From: Cenococcum geophilum 1.58
Lineage: Eukaryota; Ascomycota; Dothideomycetes; Gloniales; Gloniaceae
Length of the DNA: 64,000 bases
Direction of reading: 5' to 3'
Assembly (NCBI GenBank): GCA_001692895.1
Contig: KV748204.1
Span: forward strand, 310,001-374,000
The notes beneath the pieces are model-generated. The model was not told where the DNA came from. It worked only from the letters and a program-made list of their open reading frames with translations, and searched no databases. Position numbers and translations under genes: made by a program. Shown piece after piece: positions 34,152-46,211 of this stretch. Position 1 is the stretch's first letter, and every line of letters starts with the position of its first letter.

Positions 34152-35266
34152 TGCGAGAGATGTTGACAACAGTCAGGGTAAAAAAGAGAGGTGATATTAT
34201 CTGAGTTTAGAACACTAGTCAGTAATCGAGATCGCAGCGGATTTTGATAGCCTCGTCGGATTCTGGAGCTTGAGCTGACGTGAGAGGATTGGAGCCGAGC
34301 ATACGAGAAAAAAAATATGGTAGGTGATGGGGGCGGTGTAAACGGACGGAGTAGAATGGGGAGAAAACAGGAAGCACAACTGACCTTTTGGGTTTTGTTG
34401 TCCCAGAGAAAGCTTCTCGAAAATCAGTGGAAGGGTGGAGCTTTGTGATGAGATGGATGATGAAGATGACGCTCTCCGAAATTCTGGTCCGACTCTTTTG
34501 GTTTTCGGTGTTGGGTTGTTGGGGTTGAGCCGATAATCTCCCACTTGCCGGGGCGGGGCGGGGCGGTATTATGGGGATCCGTGTACTCTGCGAAATGCCT
34601 AACGACTAGCTGGCTGACTTCGGGCTTATCGTAGAAAATAGTCGCACCTTGGGTTTTGCGGCTTGTCGTCGAGCGCAAAGCCTTCCGGACTGGAGGCGTC
34701 GTTTTGAGCTCAGTCAAACTGCGGTCCAGCTCAGGTCTCGGTGTCCGTTTCCCAAGTTTTCCCAACGAAGTGAGGGCCTTCGGGTGTTTAGCGCGATCCC
34801 AAAGAAAGCTGCGGTCAACCCACCAGAAAACAATTTGGAGTGCCATCCCTAAACTGTGCCTGACTACCAGAAACTCAATTGTCAGACACCCCCCGACCCT
34901 GCCTTTCTCACCCCAAACCGTCTCTTCGCTTTTCCCCCCTCCCTCTGCAGTCCTGCAGTTCAACAGTGACTAGGTAAGTGCTCAGCGCTTTTTTTTTCGG
35001 GTTGCAATGTGCGGCCGGGATTCCACCAGCACCTCCGAGTAGCCTCTTCGGACTTTCATAAGCCTGCCTTCCAAGTCCAATAATTTCCCGTCCTCTTCGG
35101 GTACAATCATCGTTGCAGCTGTCAATCCTCTCAGACACTATTGTTTTGTGGATATTCCCATTCCCTTCGAGCCTTACCTTTTCATCAGCTGTCGAGCCCA
35201 TTTTCGATAGAAGGTAGAACTCACAAATCTTTCTAGATTTCTCCCCCTCAGTAAAACTCACTCACA
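34152..35266. promoter_or_regulatory. Bidirectional promoter of acl1 and acl2
   Basis: A 1,115-bp region between the two divergent start codons. It contains a (GGGGC)3-type GC box at about 34549-34566, CT-rich stretches near 34907-34950 and a C/T-rich leader with the acl2 start context TCACAATG. Overlapping open frames of up to 179 codons on both strands (34424-34963) look like chance. Shared control would keep the two subunits in balance. Confidence 0.65.
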
Positions 35267-37227
35267 ATGTCTGCCAAATCCATCCTCGAAGCCGATGGCA
35301 AGGCCATCCTCAACTACCACCTCACACGCGCTCCCGTCATCAAGCCCACTCCTCTCCCTCCCTCTGCCACACACAACCCAGCTCCTAGACTCGCATCTCT
35401 GCACTTCCCCGCGGATGCCGCCGTCAAGGACGTCCTAGACCAGGCCGAGGCCACATATCCGTGGTTGCTCACCAAAGACTCGAAGTTCGTCGCAAAGCCC
35501 GATCAATTGATCAAGAGGCGAGGCAAGAGCGGTCTTCTTGCTTTGAACAAGACATGGCCAGAGGCACGCGAGTGGATCGAGGCGAGAGCAGGAAAGGTTC
35601 AAAAGGTCGAGACTGTCGAGGGTGTCCTAAGGCAGTTCTTGGTCGAGCCATTCGTGCCGCACTCTCAGGATACCGAATATTACATCAACATTAACTCGGT
35701 GCGAGAGGTATGTCGAAATACTCATTTCCGCATTTTCTTCGAATTGCAACCATTTCCATTTTGGCTTCGCAAAACAGACAATTATTTGTTGTATTGGTTG
35801 GAGAAATAGTGCTGTGAAGTTTTGGAGGCTGGCGTAAAGCAGGCTTCGCGGCGGCGGGAGTTCACCAGGGTTTTGTTTCCCACGGGCGAAGGGAAAAGTT
35901 ATCCAGACCCATCACAGAGCACACACCTACAGCCACCCAGACATGTCTCGTGCTTTGCATTGCTTATTATCTATTATCGGTCCCTTTTGTCTGCCGCAGA
36001 TCGTTTTTGTTCCCTAGAATATGTTGCGACTCTTTCGCGGCATCGCTTCAAGGCTCGGTTCGCAACGGCCCTATCACGTAATCATGCTAACATTCCCTTT
36101 TTTAGGGTGACTGGATCCTCTTCACCCACGAAGGTGGTGTTGACGTTGGTGATGTCGATGAGAAGGCTGAGAAGCTTCTCATTCCTGTCGACCTCACTCA
36201 ATATCCTTCAAATGAGGAAATCGCCGCGACCCTCTTGAAGAAGGTCCCCAAGGGTGTGCACAATGTCCTCGTTGACTTCATCTCGAGGTTATATGCCGTT
36301 TATGTCGACTGCCAGTTCACGTAAGTCCCGCTGCCACCTTTATAACCATCAGTTGCTCATAACTCTTCCAGCTACCTCGAAATCAACCCTCTCGTTGTTA
36401 TCCCCAACGCCGATGCCACCTCCGCTGAAGTCCACTTCCTGGATCTTGCTGCTAAACTTGACCAGACCGCCGAGTTCGAGTGCGGTGTGAAGTGGGCTAT
36501 CGCTCGCAGTGCAACCGCCCTCGGCCTGCCTCAGCTTGCCTCTAAGGACACCAAGGTCACCATCGACGCCGGCCCACCAATGGAGTTCCCCGCTCCTTTC
36601 GGTCGTGAGATGAGCAAGGAAGAGGCATACATCGCCGAGATGGATGCTAAGACTGGTGCTTCCCTCAAGCTTACCATTCTCAATGCCACCGGTCGCGTGT
36701 GGACTCTCGTTGCTGGTGGTGGTGCTTCCGTCGTGTACGCCGATGCTATCGCCTCCGCCGGATTCGCCAGCGAGCTCGCCAACTACGGTGAATACTCCGG
36801 TGCGCCCAGTGAGACTCAGACCTTCCACTACGCTCGCACTGTCCTTGACCTCATGCTTCGGGCCCCGATCCACCCTGAAGGCAAGGTTCTCTTCATCGGT
36901 GGTGGTATTGCCAACTTCACCAACGTAAGTCTTACAACTATATAACTTTTTGGATGAATGCCTGCTGACATCGCACAGGTTGCCTCCACATTCAAAGGTG
37001 TCATCCGCGCTCTGCGTGAGGTCGCTCCCATCCTCAACGAGCACAACGTCCAGATCTGGATCCGTCGTGCAGGCCCCAACTACCAGGAAGGTCTCAAGAA
37101 CATCAAGAGCGTAGGTCAGGAGCTCGGACTCAACATGCACGTGTATGGCCCAGAGATGCACGTCAGCGGCATCGTGCCGCTTGCTCTCTCAGGCAAGCAG
37201 ATTGACATCAAGGAGTTCAGCGGTTAA
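35267..37227 (+). CDS. acl2: ATP-citrate lyase subunit 2 (N-terminal-type subunit)
   Basis: Four exons: 35267-35707, 36106-36320, 36372-36924 and 36979-37227; total 485 aa. The introns are 398, 51 and 54 bp; the first is unusually long for this genome and AT-poor. The start [15 protein letters not shown] is preceded by CTCACA. The N-terminal ATP-grasp part includes [15 protein letters not shown]; the CoA-ligase beta-like part includes [19 protein letters not shown] (across an intron) and [20 protein letters not shown]; the C-terminal citrate-binding part includes [18 protein letters not shown] and [14 protein letters not shown]. It pairs with the acl1 product in the cytosolic hetero-oligomer. 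The 3' end ([12 protein letters not shown]) is complete. Ordinary housekeeping gene. Confidence 0.97.
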
Positions 37228-37859
37228 GTTTGTATTATATTGCGCGTACGTTCTCTTGTTCATGAGTCCCTTTTCTGTCTAAGTCATGTCGAGACGGGTT
37301 AGGGTAAAATGATGTTGCCGCTGGTTGCTGGAGTTGTCGCTGATCCCCATCTAGAGCTGGTGCATTTGGGCCTTCGCTACTTCTTGGGTGTGGATGGACT
37401 GGTCATGTTATGGGGGAATACACGTGCTCTAATATATTTCTGGGCGTAGAAATAGAGAACTGCATTTCCGCTTTAGAGCCATGATGATATCAATTTATGA
37501 GTTGAACTAATTGCAATATTGACCCACAATATTGCCTGCTGGAGTATGTGTTGGTTGTGTCTAATTGATCATCAAAATACAGTGCTGTGCCATAACGAAC
37601 CTTTCCAACATACCACGCTTCAACAAGAATGGTACTGCACTGCACTGCGTCTCATATCGAGTTTCCATCTTAGATCCCTCCATTGCTTAATTGGCAGGTC
37701 ACTTATTGGTTGATCGCTAGATGAGATTGCGCCTCGCTAGATTTCGGAGATGTGTATATCCTGCTTAGCTAAGATTCGCTAATGATCATCCACTCGGCTA
37801 GTAACAAAAAATAACACCACAAAAAATGTGGTCATTTGTCTCCGCTCCCTATTTGAACT

Positions 37860-38045
37860 TGTTAGTATTTGTTGAAATTCCTAAAGAAGCCTAGGTATTA
37901 CCAGAATCGAACTAGGGACCTTTCGATGGCAAGAATACAATTACAGTCGAACGTCTATGAATATTAGACTTGAACTCGAATTTGATTCGAGGCTGAGTTG
38001 ACTTACGATAAGCCAACTACACCAAGCGGAGTCTCTTATGTAAGC
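37860..38045 (-). other. tRNA-like relic (uncertain)
   Basis: The minus strand has a T-arm-like CTAGTTCGATTCTGG near 37888-37905 preceded by GAAAGGTCC, and a D-arm-like GTGTAGTTGG near 38015-38030. The arms do not close: T-stem pairs are mismatched and no acceptor stem matches. At best this is a decayed tRNA or a tRNA-derived SINE. Confidence 0.25.
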
Positions 38046-38289
38046 CGTAGAAAAATGCAATTCTTATTCCTGAAGCTTCTGCTGACTGCTTCGAAGGAGA
38101 AGACTAACCAGTGCATCTCTTAACCACCGAAGCCATAGAAGTTTCACAGAGAAGTATAGTCATGTCCTTATATAGATATTCTCGTATAACATAAGGCTAT
38201 CCCGACTCTTAAGTCACAAAACCCGACGATCGCCTCGCACACCCTACCGCACCACCAACCAGACCGCATCCACACTACAACCGCCTACC

Positions 38290-38990
38290 CATCTCTCCCA
38301 ACCCTAAACCCCTTCACCACCACCACCTCCTCCTCCTCCTCCACCCACACATATCTCGCCTCCTCCCTCCCGCCCCTAACCCACCTCAGCCTCCTCGCAA
38401 TCCCAAACCGCGCCTCCTTCAGCCGCGCGCAGGCCGAGGCAGGTGAGGAAGGAGAGGAAGCGCGTCAAGTCCGGGGTCCAGGGGGAGGGCACGGAGCAGC
38501 TTGCGCGGGAGGGTGCAGGCGCGGAGGTGCGAGAGGTACGCGAAGATGGTGGTGCGGATTTCTGCGCAGGGCGAGGCGGGTATGGTGGCTAGGCCGGGTC
38601 GTTGAGGAAGACGGCGACGGCGGATGCACCTGGGGGCTTTTTTTTCCTGCGGCCGCGGGGCACAGGCCGGCTTCGATGCTGGCTTTGAAGCGTGGCCAGG
38701 TGAGGAGACGGGTGTTGAGGAGGTCGTAGGCGGGGGGTGGGGGGGAGAGGGCGCGCTCGCGAATGTTGCGAGGGGGCTTTGGAGCTTTTGAGGATGCCGC
38801 GGATGGAGTTGCGCGTTTTGCTTTTCGCCGGCTAGAGGAGCTCTTCGGGTGTTTTGCTTTTCCGCGGGGAATAGGACCTGCGTGCTGTATTTCTAGAAGA
38901 TGTGCTCAGAGGTTAGCTTCGCGGCGATCGCGGGACCGCTACGTGGAAGCTGAACGCTCATAGCCAGGGAGAATGTCTGCTAGAGAAGCT
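38290..38990 (-). pseudogene. GC-rich frameshifted gene relic
   Basis: The minus strand reads like protein but moves between frames: SPRKSKTPEELL (near 38850), YDLLNTRLLTWPRFKASIEA (near 38700), EIRTTIFAYLSHLRACTLP (near 38530), and RYVWVEEEEEVVVVKGFRVG ending near 38295. No single frame joins them and no start is evident. Either several frameshifts inactivated it or the GC-rich sequence contains errors. Family not recognised. Confidence 0.4.
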
Positions 38991-39508
38991 CTGAGGGGAG
39001 GTTCTCTAGAGGAGAGAGAGGGCAGGCCATGCTTGCTGTGGATTGCGGAGAGAAGCTAGGAGAAGAAGAGCGATCAGGTATATTGATTTAGCTGCCTGAC
39101 GGCCACGAGTTATTATTGATCGATGTGGCTGAGGCGGGGGTCAATCATCGCTAAGAGTGGAGTTTATAACGGCTGTAACGTTGCCGACCACATCAATAAA
39201 ATGGACTGCCAAATCGGAATTATAAATCTTTGATGCTGTATCCTAGGTTTCTTATGGGTGTCTCTAACACTCATGCCATAGTTACAAAAGCTTTTCACAG
39301 CCTGGCTTTCTTCCTTGAATGGTATTAAATTCAGACTTTTGTATACGTATACTTATAAAGCTCAAGCTTTCCTCTACGGGGCTAAAAGCCATATTGTTCG
39401 ATCGAGATAGTAGAAGCAGCAGACCACGTCCAAGCCGTCTCCGCACAGGCCACGATAGAACCCAGCCTTTGCCAGCTATTGCGGCGCGATGTTTGTGAGA
39501 GGCTATTA

Positions 39509-39646
39509 CTACACCCTCTCATCAATTCCGGTGGTTAGCGCAGCCACGTCTGCACGGCCTTTTTGTAGGGGAAGTTTTGGTATTTTTGCTGTTTAAGGGA
39601 AAGTTAATAAAACACGCTAACCACCGGAATTGACGAGAGGGTGTAG
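39509..39646. mobile_element. MITE-like element with 32-bp terminal inverted repeats
   Basis: 39509-39540 and the reverse complement of 39615-39646 match at 31 of 32 positions (outer end CTACACCCTCTC, inner end GGTGGTTAGCG). The 74-bp centre has no coding capacity. No clear target duplication is visible. Probably a non-autonomous DNA transposon. Confidence 0.75.
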
Positions 39647-40050
39647 AAGGATTTTAATCGGGCGGGATCAGGGCAACAACGAACCAGCCAGCCGAGGCCC
39701 AAAAGTGGCATTTTTTTGGGGGGGCGGGGACAAACAAACCTAGAATCTTCCATCAGGTTGCTATTCTCGATACCTCCATATTGTAATTTCTGAATTCAAG
39801 AAATAGTCTCCGCAGACTGCCTTATATATCCGTTAACGCTAACAGCTCCACTAGATGTAGTAGTCATGGCTTAAAAGAAGATCTCATCTGCGTCGGTCAA
39901 AACGTTTTACGTTTATGCTATATCTCTGTACTAGGTATTCTTCTGATCAAGAGTACGAGAGGACTGTCTAACTAAAATCAGATGAGCATATTAAGAAAGA
40001 AAAAAAAAACGTAAGAAATTGGAAGAGTGCGAAACAGTACAAACATCTCC

Positions 40051-43000
40051 CTACTCGCATATTTCATCCTTAGCACCGTTCTGCAGTAATGCGTTCGCAG
40101 CCCTGCTCAGTCCCTTCTTCCTCGCAGCCTTAAGAGGACTTCCAAACTTTCCACCCGACGCATTCGGATCTGCTCCGTGTTCCAGCAGGATTTCAACGAA
40201 TTTTGGGTTATGGTAAGCCGCGGCCTGCAAAGCCGTACCGTACTTACCACCTTGTGCGTTGACATCCGCACCTTTCTCCAACAACAGCTCTAGGGTCTTG
40301 GAACCATCATTCGAACTGATCCGGTCCATGGTCGTGTCGCATGCCGCAGCTTGCAGGGGGAAGCCATATTTCCCACCTGGTAAATCCACGTCCGCACCAT
40401 TCTCCAGGAGAAGCCTGGCGGTTTCCAGATTTCCTCCCTTCACGGCGGCTTGGAGGGGGCTACCGTATTTACCGACACTCGTGTTGACCTTGGCGCCCCG
40501 GGTGAGAAATAGCTGGACGTGACGCATAACGCCTGTGCTTGAGGACGCTTGGAGCGGAGAACCGTGATATCCTCCTTCAATGTTGACGTCGGCACCAGCT
40601 TCAAGGAGCATATTGATGAGAGCACCGGAGTATTGGACTGCCGCCGCTTGCAGAGCTGTGTAATAATCGCCTCCCACAGCGTTGACATTAGCTCCTTCGT
40701 CCACCAATAGTTTCACTACTACGTTCTGCCTGCTCATGACGGCTACTTGCAGGACATTACCGTAAGTACCTCCTTGGGCATTGATATCGGCTCCTAATTC
40801 GAGCAACAAGCGAATAATATGATCTTTTCCAGCATAAGCGGCTGCTCCGAGCGGGTTCAAGAGCACCGTACTCGCACTGAACTCTGTGTATTCAGGGCGT
40901 TTTTGGTCAAATGCGTTTAGATCGGTTCCCATTGGCACAAGGCGCTTTATTAGCTCGAGTTGACCAGCCTTTCCCCATCCACATGCTGCAATCAAGGCTG
41001 TCGAATGTCTCCCTTGGGCATTTGGATTTGCGCCTCGGTCCAGCAGCTCGTGGGCCATATCGTAGTATTTCCCCGTAATAGCGACTTGGAGTGCGTTGCC
41101 ATAGCGCCCATGCTGGATGTTGACGTCCGCACCGCGGTCCAGCAAGGTGTGGAACAAGTCCTCGTCACCTTTATATGCCGCTTGCATCAGGGAGGTTCCC
41201 CAGTAGCCAGCCTTTGCATTCACATCGGCTCCTCTCTCGAGAAGGTCCATAGCAGTCTCTTTTGACCCGCGTTCGATAGCCGCTTGCAACGCAGTGCCCC
41301 ACTGGCCACATTGTAGGTTGATATCCGCGCCTGCGGCCAGCAGCGTGTGCATGAGATCCCATCGACCCCGCTCAATGCTGGCCTGCAAGGCGCAACCAGG
41401 ACTTGTGATGTTGGAAGAATAATTGCTATTCACAAAATTCACATCAGCGCCATGCCGAAGTAACAAGTCAAGGTGTTCCGGGTGATGTCTTTCCACGGCC
41501 CCACGGATCGCATTTCCTCCGTGTCTCTTTATGTCTGCTCCATTTGCGATCAGGAACTTAAGCATAGCCGTGTCAGAGCAGACCGCAGCATTCCAGAGAG
41601 CAGAGGCACATGCCTCGCCGTCCGCGTTGATTTCAACGCCATGATCCAGCAAGAGCTGAATCAGCCCCGGCTTCTCCGACCCGGCGGCCGCTGCAATTGC
41701 GGAGGAGTATTCTTCCATCGAATTCGACTCCGTGGCCTTTGCGAGCTTCGCGGAAACTTGCTCCTCGATATCGGCTTGGTGTTCAAGAAGTAACCTGGCA
41801 ATGTCCCCGTGTCCGCTCGTAAGAGCTGCGCAAAGAGCTGTTCCAAACCGGCCACCTACAGCATTAACATCGGCGTCCTTCTCAAGAAATAGTTGTACCA
41901 AAGATTTCTTTCCGCTATTAGCAGCAGCTTGTAGAGCTGTTTCGTATCTCCCTCCTCTTGCGTTGACATCAGCGCCACGGTTGAGAAGTAACTGGACGAC
42001 CGACTCGTTTCCCCCTTCCACAGCGGCTTGTGAAGCATTCCCATAGTTGCCGCAAGCTGGCATATTGACATGAGCTCCATAATCCAACAGCAGATGCACT
42101 CCGCTCTTGCTTCCTAGGTAACAAGCAGCTTGCAGTGCGGTTCCATACTCGCCTTCAACGGCGTTGACATCTGCGCCTGCCTCGAGAAGCCATCGCACTG
42201 CGTCTTCGGAACTCGACACCACGGCAAATTGGAGTACGTTGCCTTGGTTCTTATGTTCCGCATTTGGGTTTGCCCCAAGGTCCAGGAGTCTCTTGGCCAG
42301 GTATTCTTTGCTATGATAATCCAAAGCCTCGAGGAGAGCATCGTCACCAAATTGCGCTCCCAAATCCAAGAGTTTGTCCGCTGCAGCGAGATTGCCACCG
42401 AAGATAGCCTGATCGACCGGGAATTTCGATGTGCTACCCTGCGCGTTGATATCTGCGCCGCTGTCCAACATGAATTGGAAAGACTCAGGTTCGCGGGATT
42501 GGATCGAAGCCTTAAGAGGAGTGCCATACGTCCCGCCACTTCCGTCAACATCTGCACCTCTGGCAATAAGTAGGCGCATAATTTCCAGGTCGGCTCGTTC
42601 CGCCGCACTGTGAAGCGGGGTCTCCGACGAACGCAGTGTGTTGACTTCAGCACCGGCATCCAGGAGGATCCTCACAGAATCTGCGCTGCCACGTTCACAG
42701 GCGGTGGTCAGTGCCGAGAAGTAACGCCCAGAATATGCGTTCACGTCAGCGCCGTTGCGCACCAGAGCCGCTAGAGCCTCGCTGTTCGCGTGCCGAGCAG
42801 CCAGACAAAGGGGATTTCCCATTCTCAAAGCCCGGACGTCCATCTCATGTCCAGCATCAACGAGCAACTGAACCACCTCAGGATTGCCTTGCTTCGCCGC
42901 AAGATGGAGTGCAGTGACGCCCTCCCCATCCTGAGCTTTGACCTCGGCGCCGACTGCGAGAAGCAGCTTCACTATGCTTACATGTCCGCCTTCTGCGGCC

Positions 43001-45394
43001 GCATGCAAAGGGCGGTGGTATACGGCACAGTAAGGCGTATTGGGATCCGCTCCTTCGTTTAATAATATCTGCACAATATCAGGATGACCCTCAACGGCAG
43101 CTGCACCGAGAGCTGATCCCAGTTCCTCTTTCTTTAGTCCAGTGTCAGAGCCCTTTAGTAACCATGTTGCAATGGGAAGAAGTCCGTAGTAGCAGGCGTA
43201 ATACAAGGGGGTTTCGAAGTCTTGCCTGTTGCGTTTCAAGTTAAACCCCATCGAAACGATCTTTCCGTCGTCATATAGGCTCCAGACTGATGCAGGGTCG
43301 TAGAGGTTGAGGAAGTTCATGAGACTCTCGGGATGATCAGGGTCGAATAACCGGACGAGCAGACCTTCAACAGAATTTCTCCCACTCGCAGGCACTGCGC
43401 GCATATGCGTGATCCAATGTAGGGAGGAATAAGCGAGCAAAGGGAACTCGTCATGGTCGAAATTGCTCGCTCTTTGACTGCCGTTAAAGTCAAGCAGGTA
43501 TATCAAGCACATCTCGGTGATCTGCCGCTGACAGACAGACTCTTCGATATGCAATTTTGCGGCCATAGCCTTTTGGGCCCGCTCTGAAAGGATGTATTCT
43601 TTGACTGAAAAGTGCGCAAATTGGAGCATCTTGACATCAGGTGCCCACGGGATGCTTGAAAAGCCTCTTTCTTTTTTCAAGTCTGACGTTGGGTCCGAGC
43701 TGGGCTCTGACAAGGACACAAGACTTGAACAAAGCTCCAGGATATCGTAAGGGTCAGGAAATCTTTCCTCGACGGAGAACTTCTGGGCTTCGAGGTCCAC
43801 AGCAGTCGCCTCTGCGACTTCCTGGATTGTCATTGGCCTAGTGGAGAATGCCAAAAGCATAAGAATGGTTCGCATCTCCCTTTCGTAATCGGGTGGCATA
43901 TCTTTGAAGATCCTTTCGTAGGTACCTTCCAAGGTTCTTGGAAGGTCATCCAGTTTCTGTTTTATAGTTGGTAGCTTTGGTTTGAGACAGGTTCGGAGAG
44001 AATCTAGCTGACATACAGCCCATCGAAACCTTAGCAGAATTAGCTTTTGTCCTTTACAGGTTACGAAATACTTACATCCCGTTTGCTTTGTCCGTGAGAG
44101 CATCTACAACCTCTTCTTTCACATTTGCTGGCCATTTTTTCATTCGGGCATCTTTCGCTAGATACGCTTTGACATGCAATCGGATATCTTCATTCACTAA
44201 GGTCCCTAACACCTCCAAGACCATATCTCCAAGTACCATCATTTCGCGTCGAATGTCCAGTTCCGGGCGACTCGTAACGAAGATGCAGTAAGACCCCGTT
44301 GCCAACGTTTTGATACTAGCCAAAGCTTCGAAAAAGGCCTCTCGCTCTCGTTCCCCTTCCTCTTCTTTACATTCATCCAGAGCATCAATGACGATGAAAT
44401 CTCTTGATGAGGTACTCAGCATGGATGTCAACGCATCAGTCAGCTGTGCAGAGCTAGGATCACTCCCTTTACACTCTTCGTAGAGCGACAATAAAGGTTC
44501 GGGAACGCTATCCGACTGCGCGCAGAGCTGTTGAACAAGAGACTTCAGACAGCCGGTGACGGTTTGCTTTCTGGGGTCATTGAAGTCGAAGTAGTAATAG
44601 GCGACACGGCAGCCTGGACGCTTATCATATTGAGCGGTAAGGTGACGGATCACCGTTGAGCTTGATAGAAATTAGACTCGTCCTGGTGCCTTGGGCTGCG
44701 ACAGGGAAACGGACCTTAATATCGTCTTTCCCGCTCCAGGTATCCCGTAAAGCCACATAAATTGGCCGTCTCCTACCTCCCAAGATTGAAATTGTTCTGA
44801 ATGAAGTAGCCAATCACTAGTACCACTTTCGTGCTTCTTACGCGCAGCGTTGTAGTTGGTGGAAGGATCAGCTCCTCTTAACCAACCGATAACCTTATTC
44901 CGCTGCTCAGTGACCTTCATATCCTCCAACATTATCTTGACTTTGCCAACTTCAGCCGCATTTGCATCGTCCGAGAAGGCGTGATCTCCAACGAGAGCGA
45001 AAAGGAATGTCTGTTTCTGTTCCCCTAACTTGTTCAAGATTTCGGCAATTTTGCTTTGTTCAAGGGGCCACGTCAGTCTCCTCCGAGCATTGGAAGCTTC
45101 AGTAAGTGATTTCAGCCTCTTCTGCAGTTCCTTCAACGCCTGGGAGGATGCTTGAAAAGCACCATTTGGCCCCTCAAGAGACTTTAATAGAGCATGACGT
45201 TCATCTTCAGGATCTGAGGTGAGCGATTGTAGGCGCTTGAGGATGCCCTCAAGCCCGCTGATATCATTGATGACGTTCTGTATATCACCAGGAGCATTCT
45301 TGGCCTTCCTAATATAGTCGTAACAACTTGAGAGGACAGTCCCGCTGAACTGGACAAGTTGAATGATAGTGGCTGCTGCGGCAATTTCGGCCAT
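40051..45394 (-). CDS. NLR-type protein: fungal N-domain, NACHT, about 28 ankyrin repeats
   Basis: Three exons by my model: 45394-44715, 44660-44076 and 44029-40051, with 54- and 46-bp introns that restore frame exactly; 1,747 aa. The ATG at 45394 opens MAEIAAAATIIQLVQFSGTV, typical of the N-terminal helical domain of fungal NLRs (SesA/NACHT-N-like). The P-loop GIPGAGKT (residues 217-224) lies in exon 1 just before the first intron; Walker B DFIVIDALDE is at 314-323, then TSRPELDIRRE. A winged-helix-like part follows (RIFKDMPPDYEREMRTILML, MTIQEVAEA). From about residue 690 to the end run ankyrin repeats, many ending GADVNAxGGxYGTALQAA. Such STAND proteins act as intracellular recognition switches in heterokaryon incompatibility or defence. 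The frame is fully intact. The repeats are diverse in sequence, unlike the near-identical ones at 29.7 kb. Target and effector arm are unknown. Confidence 0.93.
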
Positions 45395-46211
45395 GGCTTT
45401 GATTAATGTGCTTTGGAATACAGTACCCCAATTAGGGCAAAGTACCGATATGAAAATGGAAGTGTGATCGTCCAGTTTCTTTTCGGAGAGAGATACTATG
45501 AAATCACAAGCGACATGCACAACTGAAAGAAAGTTCGAGCATAGGCCCTTTCATCAAGGAAAAGTCGACCTACCACGCACTGCAACCGCCGCCTAGGCTC
45601 TCCTGTTCAGCCACATCTGTATGTGCGCTCAAAGCGAGCCAGTAACGCCCGCCAAGAACGCCCCCTAGTCTTCGGCCTCCTGAGGGTTGGAAGGCTGAAA
45701 TCAGAGGCACTGCCGCCCTTCTAGGCCTCGATGTATGACCTGAATAGAGGATGGTTGTCACTGGATGGTCTCCAGAGCATGAGCGAGATGAAAATGAGAG
45801 GAATGCAGTCGGGAATTCGATGATGTGGCCCCGGGAGTGGTCAAACACGCTAACTACAGTGGTGCGCTAAACTCAGAGGCAGCGTACCTACACGTAGTTT
45901 ACTAGAATGTTAAACGCTACAATACAAGTCTACATAGTTCTTTTGCATCAGACTTTACATGATATCACATGACTTAAACTGGATGTTGGTGTAATAGCCG
46001 AAGCCGCCTTTTCTAGTTAAATATCAATAGTGATATCCACGGGAAAATTTGTATAGCTGATTTAGTAGCTTAGCAGCAAGCCGAATACCAGCGCGAGCGT
46101 TGATTGGAGCTAGGTGAGGCATTCAATACCATACAAAGCACCTTACTGTCTGCTGAGTACATAGAAAACTAGGTTCAACCCGTAACATGCCTATCTCCCA
46201 TCCCGTCTGTC
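45395..46211. other. Promoter side of the NLR gene and intergenic DNA
   Basis: About 0.8 kb. The open frame continuing upstream of the NLR ATG (to 45520) begins with an ATG in poor context and encodes no conserved N-terminus, so I did not use it. The minus-strand ORF at 45570-45848 has no recognisable content. 45880-46150 is AT-rich. Confidence 0.5.

Larger units (their letters stand above)
37228..40050. other. Intergenic region, 2.8 kb, with gene relic and MITE
   Basis: Besides the entries below (tRNA-like relic, frameshifted GC-rich relic, MITE), no gene was found. 39000-39420 and 39650-40050 are featureless; an A-rich run near 39998-40010 probably lies past the 3' end of the NLR gene. Confidence 0.5.

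Noticed and set aside
34424-34963. 179-codon minus-strand ORF in the acl1/acl2 promoter
   Set aside because: No domain, overlaps open frames on the other strand, and lies in the shared promoter.
37860-38045. Functional tRNA gene
   Set aside because: T-arm and D-arm fragments do not form a closed cloverleaf.
40960-42573. Plus-strand ORFs opposite the NLR gene
   Set aside because: Shadows of ankyrin-repeat coding sequence.
44625-44813. Separate small gene between the two NLR exons
   Set aside because: It is an alternative-frame reading across the 54-bp intron; the spliced NLR model explains the region.
45395-45520. Upstream ATG extension of the NLR protein
   Set aside because: The extension is not like the family N-terminus; MAEIAAAATIIQL at 45394 is.
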